Assembly (NCBI GenBank): GCA_024280835.1 | Contig: JAJRPJ010000011.1 | Span: 186,001-250,000, forward strand | DNA from: Candidatus Zixiibacteriota bacterium | GTDB lineage: Bacteria; Zixibacteria; MSB-5A5; GN15; JACZUZ01 | Length of the DNA: 64,000 bases | Reading direction: 5' to 3' | Shown: piece by piece, positions 45,231-54,187 of the stretch | Layout: each line of letters begins with the position of its first letter | Position numbering within the stretch: the first letter of the stretch is position 1 | Program-made: the position numbers and the translations under genes | Notes under the pieces: model-generated | Databases searched by the model: none | What the model saw: only the letters and a program-made list of their open reading frames with translations | Told to the model about the DNA's origin: nothing

Positions 45231-46661
45231 ATGCTTAGGACTATAATCGAAAAAGAAGCGCGCGATTTGTTAACTTCAACAAAATTCGTCGCCAGCTTTT
45301 TGGCTTGCACTGCGCTTATTCTACTGGCTTTCTATGTCGGCGCCACCAACTACAAAATTTCACGCGCACAACATGCAGCCTCCCAGGCAGAAAACATGCG
45401 ACAAATGGAAGGACTCACTAGCTGGCTAGAACTAAGAAACCATCGCATTTTTCTACCGCCGCAACCACTTGAAGCGCTTGTCACTGGAATTTCAAACGAC
45501 ATTGGTCGCACAGCAGAAGTCCGCAGTCGCGGTGAAATCATTCCAGAGGACAGTCGCTTCAATGAAGACCCCATCTTTGCGGTTTTCCGTTTTCTAGATT
45601 TGAATTTTGTTTTCACTATAGTCCTCTCCCTATTTGCGATTCTTTTGGGATACGACGCAATCAGTGGTGAAAAAGAGCGCGGCACACTCAAGTTATCATT
45701 TTCTAATGCTGTTCCACGTTCTACATATTTACTCGGAAAGTTCTTTGGTTCTTTCATCACACTTTCAACAGCTTTGTTGATAGCTCTTTCGCTGGGTTGC
45801 CTAATGCTTCCGATTCTGGGTGTCAATCTCAGTGGTGATGAATGGTCGAGACTGGCGCTGATCATACTTACTGGTCTCCTGTATTTCGGCGCATTTCTCA
45901 CACTGTCTATTTTTGTTTCCTCAAGAACGGTCAACACGTCCAGTTCGTTTCTGGCGCTGTTAGTTATTTGGTTGGGAGCAACATTGATTTCTCCGCGGGC
46001 GGCAACTCTACTAGCAGGTCGAGCGGTTGATGTTCCGTCTGTTGATGAAATAGCCGCACAAAAAGCAACCTTCGGACGTCAACTTTGGAAAGAGTTTCGT
46101 GATGGTATGAAGGAGTTCAGCTCGCCATCAGATGTGTCCGATACTGATATACAATTGGTCATGCAACGCTTCAACGAGTTCATGGACTCGCTGACGAATA
46201 TCAGAGATAGCAAAATGGACGTGTTCACAGAGCGCCTTAACGAGGAGCGAAAGAACAAACAACGTAAACAACAAGCTTTGGCCTTCAACCTAGCTCGAAT
46301 CTCACCAGCTGCATCATTGTCCTTGGCCAATTCCGCCTTGGCTGGGACATCACTTGAATTGCAGAATCGCTTTTACGACGAAGGCACAGTCTATCGAAAA
46401 GGGTTTAACGCTTTTCTCAAAGAGAAAACAGGCATTAACGTCGGTGGGCGGATGATTATTATGACAACCGACGATGATGAAGATGAAAATGAAAAACCAA
46501 AGGTAATCGACGCTACTGAATTGCCAAAGTTTAACTTTCAAACAGCTTCAATCACCGAATCACTGGAAACCGCTGTCGTGGATATGGGAATCCTAGCGCT
46601 CTTTAATCTACTGTTCTTTGCTGGCGCGCTGTTTTCATTCACGAGGTATGACGTGCGCTAA
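45231..46661 (+). CDS. ABC-2 type permease, first copy
   Basis: 476 aa. Membrane segment near residues 17-37, then an extracytoplasmic loop, then a block of segments (FVFTIVLSLFAILLGYDAISGEKERGTL, the conserved permease motif, near 125), FGSFITLSTALLIALSLGCLML, LLYFGAFLTLSIFVS. A soluble helical part follows (about 250-440), then a final segment and the end FTRYDVR. Matches ABC-2 permeases with large internal loops (DUF3526-like). Pairs with the ATPase just upstream (23 nt). Confidence 0.88.
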   Translation: MLRTIIEKEARDLLTSTKFVASFLACTALILLAFYVGATNYKISRAQHAASQAENMRQMEGLTSWLELRNHRIFLPPQPLEALVTGISNDIGRTAEVRSRGEIIPEDSRFNEDPIFAVFRFLDLNFVFTIVLSLFAILLGYDAISGEKERGTLKLSFSNAVPRSTYLLGKFFGSFITLSTALLIALSLGCLMLPILGVNLSGDEWSRLALIILTGLLYFGAFLTLSIFVSSRTVNTSSSFLALLVIWLGATLISPRAATLLAGRAVDVPSVDEIAAQKATFGRQLWKEFRDGMKEFSSPSDVSDTDIQLVMQRFNEFMDSLTNIRDSKMDVFTERLNEERKNKQRKQQALAFNLARISPAASLSLANSALAGTSLELQNRFYDEGTVYRKGFNAFLKEKTGINVGGRMIIMTTDDDEDENEKPKVIDATELPKFNFQTASITESLETAVVDMGILALFNLLFFAGALFSFTRYDVR

Positions 46662-46734
46662 GAGCGCCTGAACTACGCCTTGCAATAACACGACATAGGG
46701 TACAGCACATAGCCTAGAGAAAGAGAAAAGAAAT

Positions 46735-48183
46735 ATGTTTTCAGTATTGGTAGTCAAAGAACTAAAAGCGATTATTCTCAGCCCAAAGTTTTCGGTGACA
46801 TTTGCCGTTTGTTCTGCGCTGATAATACTTTCCATCTTTACAGGGATTCGCGAATACAACAATTCAGTCAAAGGCTGGGAATCTGCGGTTGCTCTCGCCG
46901 ATCAACGCGCAGGTGAGTCAACCAACTGGGGACACTTCTCATATACGACGCTACGTAAACCAGATCCCATGAGTATCTTTGTTTCTGGGCTGACAAATGA
47001 CATTGGTCGATGGTCTAATATCAAAACCGATGAATCCGTAAAACTAAAACATAGTCCATACTCTGATGATCCAATCTATGCAGTTTTCCGCATGGTGGAT
47101 TTCTCCTTTGTAGTTCTAATAGCTCTCTCCTTGTTTGCTATTCTCTTCACCTATGACGCAATCAACGGTGAACGGGAATCTGGCACGTTGGAACTAGTGA
47201 TGGCCAATAGCATACCGCGCTCAGAGTATCTTCTGGCAAAACTTTCAGGGGCGTGGCTAGGCCTGACCTTGCCTATACTAGTACCCATCCTACTGGGGCT
47301 GTTACTAGTTGTGGCCTATGGCATTCCCTTAACTGTATTACACTGGGCCAAAATCATGACTCTCATCGGAGTCTCAATCTTGTTCTTCACTCTGTTCATC
47401 ACGATTGGAGCTTTCTTCTCGACAATTACTCGTCACTCAAGCGTCTCGTTTCTTCTGTCGCTTATTATGTGGGTGACTTTTGTTTTGATTGTCCCCCGCG
47501 CTGGAGTCATGGCCGCCGCTAGTTTGGTTGATGTGCCTCGTGTTGCAGAAATCGAGGGTCAACGTGATGGCTTTGCCAAAGGATTATGGGCTGAGTTCTA
47601 TCGTGATATGGAAAAGCGTTTCCGTAATGATGAAACATCAGGGTTTGATGGTGATGATGACATGGCGATGTGGACACGTATGGAGCGTGAAGATTCATTG
47701 CGTAAAATCATTGAGCTACAAGTTGAAGAATACGAAATCAAACTCTTCGATGACTTACGTCAGAAAAAGGCCAAGCAAGAAAAGCTTGCTCTCACACTGT
47801 CGCGCCTATCACCTGCATCGTCATACCAGCTTGCCTTGATGCAGCTAGCGGGAACCGACATTACTTTGAAATCACGCTATGAAAAAAGTATGTCCGAATA
47901 TCGCCAGCGCTGGAACGCCTATGTTGAAGCCAAACAAAAAGAAAGCGGCGAACAAGGGGGATTTGTCTCAATCAGTATCGACTCAGAAACTGGAGTAAAT
48001 ATTGGAACTGGCCGTGATGATCAAACAGTCGACATTAGTGACATGCCCCGCTTTGAAGCGCCGACACCAACATTCGCTGAAAGTTTCACCCCCATACTAG
48101 CTGATATTGCTATACTCGGACTGGGAATCCTGCTCTCATTCTTTGGTTCATTCTTGGCGTTCTTGCGCTACGATATTAGATAA
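46735..48183 (+). CDS. ABC-2 type permease, second copy
   Basis: 482 aa. Paralogue of the preceding permease with the same layout: NDIGRW, PIYAVFRMVDFSF, LFAILFTYDAINGERESGTLEL, a soluble helical insert (260-430) and the C-terminal FGSFLAFLRYDIR. The two probably form a heterodimeric membrane channel with the ATPase dimer. AGAAAAGAA precedes the ATG, 73 nt after the previous gene. Substrate unknown. Last gene before a strong terminator. Confidence 0.88.
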   Translation: MFSVLVVKELKAIILSPKFSVTFAVCSALIILSIFTGIREYNNSVKGWESAVALADQRAGESTNWGHFSYTTLRKPDPMSIFVSGLTNDIGRWSNIKTDESVKLKHSPYSDDPIYAVFRMVDFSFVVLIALSLFAILFTYDAINGERESGTLELVMANSIPRSEYLLAKLSGAWLGLTLPILVPILLGLLLVVAYGIPLTVLHWAKIMTLIGVSILFFTLFITIGAFFSTITRHSSVSFLLSLIMWVTFVLIVPRAGVMAAASLVDVPRVAEIEGQRDGFAKGLWAEFYRDMEKRFRNDETSGFDGDDDMAMWTRMEREDSLRKIIELQVEEYEIKLFDDLRQKKAKQEKLALTLSRLSPASSYQLALMQLAGTDITLKSRYEKSMSEYRQRWNAYVEAKQKESGEQGGFVSISIDSETGVNIGTGRDDQTVDISDMPRFEAPTPTFAESFTPILADIAILGLGILLSFFGSFLAFLRYDIR

Positions 48184-48244
48184 CTATGCGCTCGTTCAGG
48201 CCAGACTCAAGTGGCAGAGCTTTGTGCAAACATAGTTTAATAAG

Positions 48245-48281
48245 AAAGTGTCTGCGCCAAAATCTTGGCGCAGACACTTTT
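48245..48281 (+). terminator. Strong terminator closing the PDZ/ABC operon
   Basis: AAAGTGTCTGCGCCAA (48245-48260) pairs with TTGGCGCAGACACTTT (48265-48280); 16 pairs with loop AATC, ending in T-rich sequence on either strand, so it can also serve the convergent DUF1330-like gene. Confidence 0.88.
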
Positions 48282-48302
48282 GCATTGGGTGACAATCTAT
48301 CG

Positions 48303-49109
48303 TCAAAGCTTGATCATGATTTTGGTATGTAGCATATCGATTCGTGTCAGGGCCTTGGCCATCAATGGGGCGGCATCTTTTTGGAATCTCTTGTCTGAAC
48401 TCAAGACATGAAAATCCTCAGACTTGTCCCATTCAACAATACCAGCCATATGCGGGACATATGAAAAGTCACCGCTGGGCGCGTCTTTGATAGAAGCGAA
48501 CGTAACTTTGAACTCTGGGTACGGTCGTCCATAGCTGCGTTTGATAGGCTCAGAAACTTCAAAATACTTAGGCAAATAGGTATCCGCTTCGGGAGTCAAC
48601 CAGGCTCCAAAAAATTCGTACGACTTGTCGGCTCTAAAGACAATTTCGACATCTTCACCGACTTCATAGAAAGCAACTTTGATGAAACTTAAGGCGTCAT
48701 CACGCAAGTGGACAATTTTCTTGTAGCGCTTGTCACTTTCGAATTTCTTCTTAACCGCCAAGCTAGGCCACTCAAAGATAGCTACCATTTGTGGGCTGAT
48801 ATCACCTGCGGTAACTTCTGTCACACCAAATGTAGCTAACATACTCACGCCATAATCCTTACCGATCCGCAAGGCCTGTGGAAAATATTCGTCATTCAAC
48901 TGCTTCTCTTTACCAGATTTGACAGAAAAGTAGGCAATGTCATAGACCATTCCCTTTTTGAAAGCGATTGTCTCAGTCTGATTATTTGAATTGACCTCGT
49001 GCTTACTGTCACTCCAGCCAGTGGCAAAGTTGACGCCAATGCTTAAAGTAGTAACTGTGATTGCCAGCGTTAGTTTCTGGACAAGTTTCTGTGTGGCGCT
49101 CTTAAACAT
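48303..49109 (-). CDS. Exported protein with two DUF1330-like (dimeric alpha/beta barrel) domains
   Basis: 268 aa from the ATG at 49109, which has GGAGG five nt upstream; the frame is open five codons further. Signal segment LTLAITVTTLSIGVNFATG. Two repeats of a ferredoxin-like domain, each ending in an edge strand motif: VAIFEWPSLAVKKKFESDKRYKKI and AGIVEWDKSEDFHVLSSDKRFQKD. The domain resembles DUF1330/NIPSNAP proteins of unknown function, which are usually cytoplasmic and single; export and tandem fusion are unusual. Divergent from an AraC-type regulator. Confidence 0.72.
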   Translation of the reverse strand: MFKSATQKLVQKLTLAITVTTLSIGVNFATGWSDSKHEVNSNNQTETIAFKKGMVYDIAYFSVKSGKEKQLNDEYFPQALRIGKDYGVSMLATFGVTEVTAGDISPQMVAIFEWPSLAVKKKFESDKRYKKIVHLRDDALSFIKVAFYEVGEDVEIVFRADKSYEFFGAWLTPEADTYLPKYFEVSEPIKRSYGRPYPEFKVTFASIKDAPSGDFSYVPHMAGIVEWDKSEDFHVLSSDKRFQKDAAPLMAKALTRIDMLHTKIMIKL

Positions 49110-49155
49110 AATAACCTCCGTCAAAATCTTTATTAATTGATTTGTTAATTTACTT

Positions 49156-49350
49156 CTAGCACACCGTATTGAATCGAAATTCCAGCAGTGACTCCTGTAC
49201 TAATTCTTGCCCATTATTCTGCTCTTTCTCCTTTATTACTTTCTTGGGTTGGTAATTTTCTAACTCTCTCTTAGTCTTCTTCAAATCCACTTGTGCGCTA
49301 TTGATGCTTGCCGAATTGTCTGTCCTGACTTTCTTATTGGAGCGATTCAT
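49156..49350 (-). CDS. Possible small basic protein (doubtful)
   Basis: 64 codons, rich in Lys, Asn, Gln, Glu, with the run KKTKRELENYQPKKVIKEK. No clear ribosome site and no known family. Upstream of the DUF1330-like gene on the same strand, in a gap of about 400 nt (49110-49521) that otherwise holds only the divergent regulator's start region. May be non-coding. Confidence 0.25.
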   Translation of the reverse strand: MNRSNKKVRTDNSASINSAQVDLKKTKRELENYQPKKVIKEKEQNNGQELVQESLLEFRFNTVC

Positions 49351-49521
49351 TCAACATTCCCAAGCCACCTACTTTGTATATACGCGCAATTATTGAGAAA
49401 GATTATGGGCTAAACGCTTGATATGTTGTCCATTCGTCCTTTTACGATGGCCAAACTGTCAGTTTTGACGTATATAGAACTGTAGGTCGTTATGGCTGAT
49501 AAGCTTGAAAGGATAGATTAA

Positions 49522-50481
49522 GTGGATGTACTAGCAGATGTAATAGCCGCAACTAGAATCGGCAATGCGATTCTCTGCGGCGCAGAGTTCATGGCCCCTT
49601 GGGGCATTAGGTTCGACTCAGAGAATAGAACTCATTTCCATATTGTCAGCCGTGGCAACTGTTGGCTTCGACTAGACGCCGAATCAGAGCCGCTGCAATT
49701 ATTTCAAGGTGACGTGGTTATGGTTCCCTTCGGTGGCGGGCACACCATCTCTGATTCACCTGAAACTCCAGCGCTCCCAATGGCCGAGGCGCTGGCAAGT
49801 TGTTCGCGCACTATTCACAACAAAAAACGGAGCGACAATCATTGTGGGGCGTTAGGCGCTCCAGCTAGTGGTTCGACGACTCTGATCTGTGGTGGCTATA
49901 GCTTTGACCATCAAGAGAAGAATCCATTGCTCTCACTCCTACCTCATGTCATCCATATCTCTGCAGATAGGATGGAGGATGGTGGCTCAATGCAAACTGT
50001 CTATCGTTTGTTGCGCAATGAAATCTATGAGAAAGCGCCAGGCTCTGAAACAGTCATTGGCCGTCTAGTGGATGTCATGTTCGTCTATATACTTCGCTAT
50101 TGGGTAGCCAACGAGCCGAAAGATTCAGCGGGATGGCTAACAGCGCTAGAGGATCCCCAGATTGGCAAGACACTTTCGTTAATGCACGAAAACCCAGGTA
50201 GACCTTGGACAGTGGATTCGCTTGCCAGTGAATCTCTGATGTCACGAGCGGTTTTTGCCAAAAAGTTCTCAGCGTTGGTTGGGGAACCGCCACTTTCGTA
50301 TTTGACGCGTTGGAGGATTGGACTTGCCGCACGAAGTATTCGTGAGTCACGTAAACCGTTGAGCGAAATCTCAAGAGAGATTGGTTATGAATCGGAGTTT
50401 TCATTCAGCAAAGCTTTTAGCAGAATAATGGGCCTGCCACCAGGAAAGTACCGAACAAGAGAAAAGATACAACAAATGTAG
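49522..50481 (+). CDS. AraC family transcriptional regulator with cupin domain
   Basis: 319 aa, GTG start after AAAGGAT. N-terminal cupin (Cupin_6 type) with FHIVSRGNCWLRLD and LQLFQGDVVMVPFGGGHTI; C-terminal double helix-turn-helix from about residue 215 (WTVDSLASESLMSRAVFAKKFSALVGEPPLSYLTRWRI, then LSEISREIGYESEFSFSKAFSR). Members of this group respond to small ligands or metals. Divergent from the exported DUF1330-like gene, a plausible target. Confidence 0.9.
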   Translation: MDVLADVIAATRIGNAILCGAEFMAPWGIRFDSENRTHFHIVSRGNCWLRLDAESEPLQLFQGDVVMVPFGGGHTISDSPETPALPMAEALASCSRTIHNKKRSDNHCGALGAPASGSTTLICGGYSFDHQEKNPLLSLLPHVIHISADRMEDGGSMQTVYRLLRNEIYEKAPGSETVIGRLVDVMFVYILRYWVANEPKDSAGWLTALEDPQIGKTLSLMHENPGRPWTVDSLASESLMSRAVFAKKFSALVGEPPLSYLTRWRIGLAARSIRESRKPLSEISREIGYESEFSFSKAFSRIMGLPPGKYRTREKIQQM

Positions 50482-50520
50482 CAGCAGAGTGGCCCTGATA
50501 TTCGTCAGGGCCACTCTGCT
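50482..50520. terminator. Bidirectional 17-bp hairpin between convergent genes
   Basis: CAGCAGAGTGGCCCTGA (50482-50498) pairs completely with TCAGGGCCACTCTGCTG (50504-50520) around loop TATTC. No long T-run, so termination efficiency is uncertain; it overlaps the end of the AraC gene and precedes the dockerin gene stop by 7 nt. Confidence 0.65.
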
Positions 50521-50526
50521 GACACC

Positions 50527-51876
50527 CTAGTTTCCCGTAGTCCCACACACTGGCGCAGCGCCACCAGCAAAAATCCGAGCAATCAGAAAAGTTACGTCCG
50601 CTATATTGACGCTGTTATCACCATTGGCGTCACCCTCGTCGGCGCAAGGGGGCGCTGAGCCGCCAGCAAAGATTCTTGCGATGAGGTAAGTGACATCGGC
50701 GATGTTGGATGTGCCATCGTTGTTTGCATCACCAGCTGTATTGCAACAACTGGGCGTGGGAGGATTGAAAATAGCCATGCCTTCATTGACTAGGCGTGTA
50801 TGACTGAAAACAAGTGTGTCATTCTCTGGGAGATTAATCGGAGTTATAACACTTGTAAGGTTGGTGTCTGAATACTGTGGCATTGCCCAGCTCTCGAAGA
50901 TAAGATGATCTGGCTGCCCGATCGCTGAATCGACTTGGTTTATCCAATCAATAGCGCCTTCGTAGTAGACACTGTCAGTGTATTGCCCAAACTCGTAGAG
51001 CTGGGTGTTGAACCTAAGGTCAATCAGAATCGGAGCAAAGGCTATACTATGAGCGCCTAAGAACGTTTCCAACTCCTGCAGATCTGTCTTCAACTGTGCG
51101 AGTGTTACACTACCATAGGTTGTTCCTGCATAGTCGATGATTCTGAGTCCATGCACATCCAAGTGAATAAATGGAAGGTTGATACCTAGATTTTCCAACT
51201 CTGTCACATATGTCTTGATTCCATCAACATCCACTTCAGGATAGAGAATAATTTGACCAACAATAATTGATGGAGCTGCGTTATTCATCATAGTGATGAA
51301 CTCCGCAACCATAGCTGCAATTTCAGCTAGGCTTTCAGTTTTACATTCAGGCCCCCCTAAAGGCGGATAGATAGGCGAATACCATCTTCTGATAGGTTCA
51401 TCTATGGCTATGTAACGGACTGTTCCTCCGTTGTTCTGCACATTGACAATCGCATCCACCGTCCAGTTGAAGGCATTTTGCGCAGCGTTTTGCCTTTCGG
51501 CGCTACAATCGACAGACGTACCGAATGGTGTTTGCGGTAAGATGCCCGCTCCCTCAATTGCAATCTCAATACCCCATTGTTCTAGTTTAGTGAACGCCTG
51601 AACCGCAGCAAGATTGGTCAGTGTATTAGAATTGCACAGGCCGCCTACGCAAGGCCATGAATTCACATGGTGAGTCAGAAACTGAAACACGTCAATCTGT
51701 GACCTAGCGGAATCCCACTGCGTTGGGTTGGTGAATAACTGCAGCAAATCATCGCTACCCATGCTAGGTCCATACCAGACTTGGCTACTGTCTGCAGGTT
51801 GGCAGCGCGCAGAAGGACACGCAAGAGCGCTTGCTAGCGCAAACAGCAGAGCCGTAAGCGCAACTTTTTTTCTCAT
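50527..51876 (-). CDS. Secreted protein with type I dockerin, possible glycosidase
   Basis: 449 aa from the ATG at 51876 (GGAG nine nt upstream). Signal peptide LTALLFALASALACPSARC. The body (residues ~35-370) has alternating helix and strand pattern with conserved-looking acidic motifs (RYIAIDEPIRRWY; IHLDVHGLRIID; LIFESWAMPQY), which suggests a TIM-barrel hydrolase; I cannot name the family. The C-terminus has CCNTAGDANNDG and two dockerin repeats (DANNDGTSNIADVTYLIARIF; DANGDNSVNIADVTFLIARIF). The pairing CC-x2-GDAN is shared with the dockerin gene at 33984. Confidence 0.82.
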   Translation of the reverse strand: MRKKVALTALLFALASALACPSARCQPADSSQVWYGPSMGSDDLLQLFTNPTQWDSARSQIDVFQFLTHHVNSWPCVGGLCNSNTLTNLAAVQAFTKLEQWGIEIAIEGAGILPQTPFGTSVDCSAERQNAAQNAFNWTVDAIVNVQNNGGTVRYIAIDEPIRRWYSPIYPPLGGPECKTESLAEIAAMVAEFITMMNNAAPSIIVGQIILYPEVDVDGIKTYVTELENLGINLPFIHLDVHGLRIIDYAGTTYGSVTLAQLKTDLQELETFLGAHSIAFAPILIDLRFNTQLYEFGQYTDSVYYEGAIDWINQVDSAIGQPDHLIFESWAMPQYSDTNLTSVITPINLPENDTLVFSHTRLVNEGMAIFNPPTPSCCNTAGDANNDGTSNIADVTYLIARIFAGGSAPPCADEGDANGDNSVNIADVTFLIARIFAGGAAPVCGTTGN

Positions 51877-52077
51877 CTCGTTCAAACTCCGTTAGTGTCA
51901 CCATCATTTAACTTAGAGGAACAGGACCTCCTACAAAGATACGACATATTGTTAGATGAACAAGGGAAGAATTGTCAGGTGAAAACATGATGGGGTTTAC
52001 AAGATGAGCTTCTAAGGCTGTGCCACAAAACGTGCGCTTGTTTCACTTGTCTAGAGTCATGTGTAAACTAAGACGCT

Positions 52078-53304
52078 TCAAAAATGGCGCTGGATTGAAA
52101 TCAGCGCATGATCGTCACGACTGAATGGAAACAGTTGGTCGTTGGTTGGAACACTCACGAACCCCCGCCACTCTAGTTCAATTGTCATGGACTCACCGAT
52201 GCGTCGACTGGCCTCGAAGAATATTGCAGTGGACTGATTGTCAAGATCGATGACAGCCCCTGCTAGAGCCGCAGTGGATTGGACATCGTTGAATGCCAAA
52301 CGCCCACCCAAAAATAAGTCATTTTCAAAAGGCAAGGGAGAAAGAGAACCACGATCGTCATAGTGATACTCCGCCAAAGCTCCCAAGTCATAGTTTGATC
52401 CAAACAGTCCAACGAATGTACGTTCGAATCCACCAACCGCGCTAAATGACCTCTTTCCCAGAATTTCTTCAGAGACACCCTCAAACTTCCAAAGAATAGT
52501 TTCGGCTGTCCACTGCAATTCCAAACCAGTTCTCTCAGTTTGCGTATAGAACGGCCGTAATACTAATTCACCACCGTCACGGGCTAGCAAGAAACTTGGG
52601 GCGCGGTTAGTCCCCGAAAAATGGCTCACGCCGAAATCTAGATTACCAATCGTATGTGACCAACGCAGCGCCCAATCAAAGTGATACTCTTCAGCATCAG
52701 ACTCATAGATAGGATTGTCAGTGTCAATGGGCAAAGGCCCACGCAAACGTCCGTCAATGCCAGCGAATGTTCGCGTCCGAAAATATGGTAGCGCAAAGGC
52801 TTCGACTATTCCCCATGAACCAATATGAGTTAGGTGTACCATCGGTTGGCCAAGCTTGTCTTCGCCATCAAAGTTTTCTACAAAATCGGTTTGATTGATG
52901 AAGTCTACCAGATGTTGCGTTTCGGTGACACCCCAGAAAACCTGTTTGACTCCCAGAGCCAATTCCCAGCTTGACCATATTTTTTCGTAATACAATTCAC
53001 GAATATCCAGATGACTTCGCTCAGAGTCATTGGCATCAAATCTCCCGTAAGGAGAAAAGACGAAACGCGCTGTGCCATTGCTCAGGTCACGATAAATCTC
53101 TGGAGCGACAAAAAACGAAACATCCGCATCAGACTGCCTAGAGTCAAAAGCGCTCTGAGGGAAAACACGTGTTTCAACACCCACTTTACCGCTTAGGTCA
53201 AAGCCACTAAGCTCAAGCGCCCTCGCCCTTGGGGAAACGAGTATTATGACGCTCAAGCTTAGAAACAATAGTGTTCGTGAGGAAAAGTAATTCAATGGGA
53301 GCAT
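52078..53304 (-). CDS. Outer-membrane beta-barrel protein (DUF1302-like)
   Basis: 408 aa. Signal peptide LLFLSLSVIILVSPRARA. The body is an alternating-residue beta pattern (about sixteen strands), and the protein ends in Phe (SIQRHF), the outer-membrane assembly signal. Third gene after the RND transporter and LolA-like gene, with TAATG overlap at 53304. Such trios (MMPL, lipoprotein-sorting protein, DUF1302-type porin) are thought to move lipids or hydrophobic molecules to or across the outer membrane. Exact substrate unknown. Confidence 0.78.
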   Translation of the reverse strand: MLPLNYFSSRTLLFLSLSVIILVSPRARALELSGFDLSGKVGVETRVFPQSAFDSRQSDADVSFFVAPEIYRDLSNGTARFVFSPYGRFDANDSERSHLDIRELYYEKIWSSWELALGVKQVFWGVTETQHLVDFINQTDFVENFDGEDKLGQPMVHLTHIGSWGIVEAFALPYFRTRTFAGIDGRLRGPLPIDTDNPIYESDAEEYHFDWALRWSHTIGNLDFGVSHFSGTNRAPSFLLARDGGELVLRPFYTQTERTGLELQWTAETILWKFEGVSEEILGKRSFSAVGGFERTFVGLFGSNYDLGALAEYHYDDRGSLSPLPFENDLFLGGRLAFNDVQSTAALAGAVIDLDNQSTAIFFEASRRIGESMTIELEWRGFVSVPTNDQLFPFSRDDHALISIQRHF

Positions 53305-54143
53305 TATCGCGCGCGTTTAAGTGTGCTTTTGTCGAAGTCACGTTGGGTGAAGCCATTGCCAAAACTGTAATCCGCCCAGAGCAAGGATGTGGCTTTGCCT
53401 GTTTGAAGGTTTTTCATTTCCATCTCATCAGCGCGCCAGAAATGGCCGAGATAGAGTTTGTATGATTTGTAGACCAGCGATTTCAAATGCGAATCCTTTC
53501 TGTCATAGAAATCTATCTTTTGAACTCGGTATTCTTCCTTGTCATACCAAACTATTTGTTTGGTGTAACCAGAGCGTTTGTCGGTTGGGATGCGCTTAAC
53601 TTTGAAACAATCCACTCCATTGGCAGAATCCTCACCCAAATACTCATAGGTATATTTTTCAATTTCTTGTGATGACAAATCCTCGAAGGCAAACTCACTG
53701 CCCATAAACGGACCGGATTTATTCCCCGACGAAATACGTTTGATGCGTTTTAGCGCTGGCAAATACAGCCATTGATCGTCGGCCCCTTCGACATGCGTAA
53801 AAGAAAGAAACGCTGTGCCTTTTACGTCACGAGGTGTATGAAAAATCGTGAGCAATTTGTCGCCATCGTCATTCATCTCTAATGAACGAATAGTAATCTC
53901 ACGGCCACTGGACTCGCCATGACGGTTGGTGAGCGTCATGACCATCTTGGCCGAAAGGTCTCCCCAACCAGAATCTCGATTGTCCGCTTCTATGGCGATT
54001 TTCAAACCCTGATTCGAATCCACTTCCGCATAGACTCTACTGGAGCCCAGACCCGCAATACTGAATATCACAATAGCAACCGTTAGCGCCGTTTTGCTCA
54101 TAACCGATACACTCGTTAACTGTTTCATCTTCTCTATCTCCAA
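53304..54143 (-). CDS. LolA-like outer membrane lipoprotein-sorting protein
   Basis: 279 aa. Signal sequence TVAIVIFSIAGLGSSRVYAE. Motifs DDQWLYLPALKRIKRIS and GSEFAFEDLSS are characteristic of the LolA-like family found with RND/MMPL exporters; they form an incomplete beta-barrel that can bind lipid chains. Periplasmic carrier between inner-membrane transporter and outer-membrane barrel by inference. Start uncertain: MEIEKMKQ, MKQLT and MSKTA are all near. Confidence 0.88.
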   Translation of the reverse strand: MEIEKMKQLTSVSVMSKTALTVAIVIFSIAGLGSSRVYAEVDSNQGLKIAIEADNRDSGWGDLSAKMVMTLTNRHGESSGREITIRSLEMNDDGDKLLTIFHTPRDVKGTAFLSFTHVEGADDQWLYLPALKRIKRISSGNKSGPFMGSEFAFEDLSSQEIEKYTYEYLGEDSANGVDCFKVKRIPTDKRSGYTKQIVWYDKEEYRVQKIDFYDRKDSHLKSLVYKSYKLYLGHFWRADEMEMKNLQTGKATSLLWADYSFGNGFTQRDFDKSTLKRAR

Positions 54144-54187
54144 TTTGTATTTTTTTGTAATGTCTCTTGAGTAGTTCTCGCGTTCTT

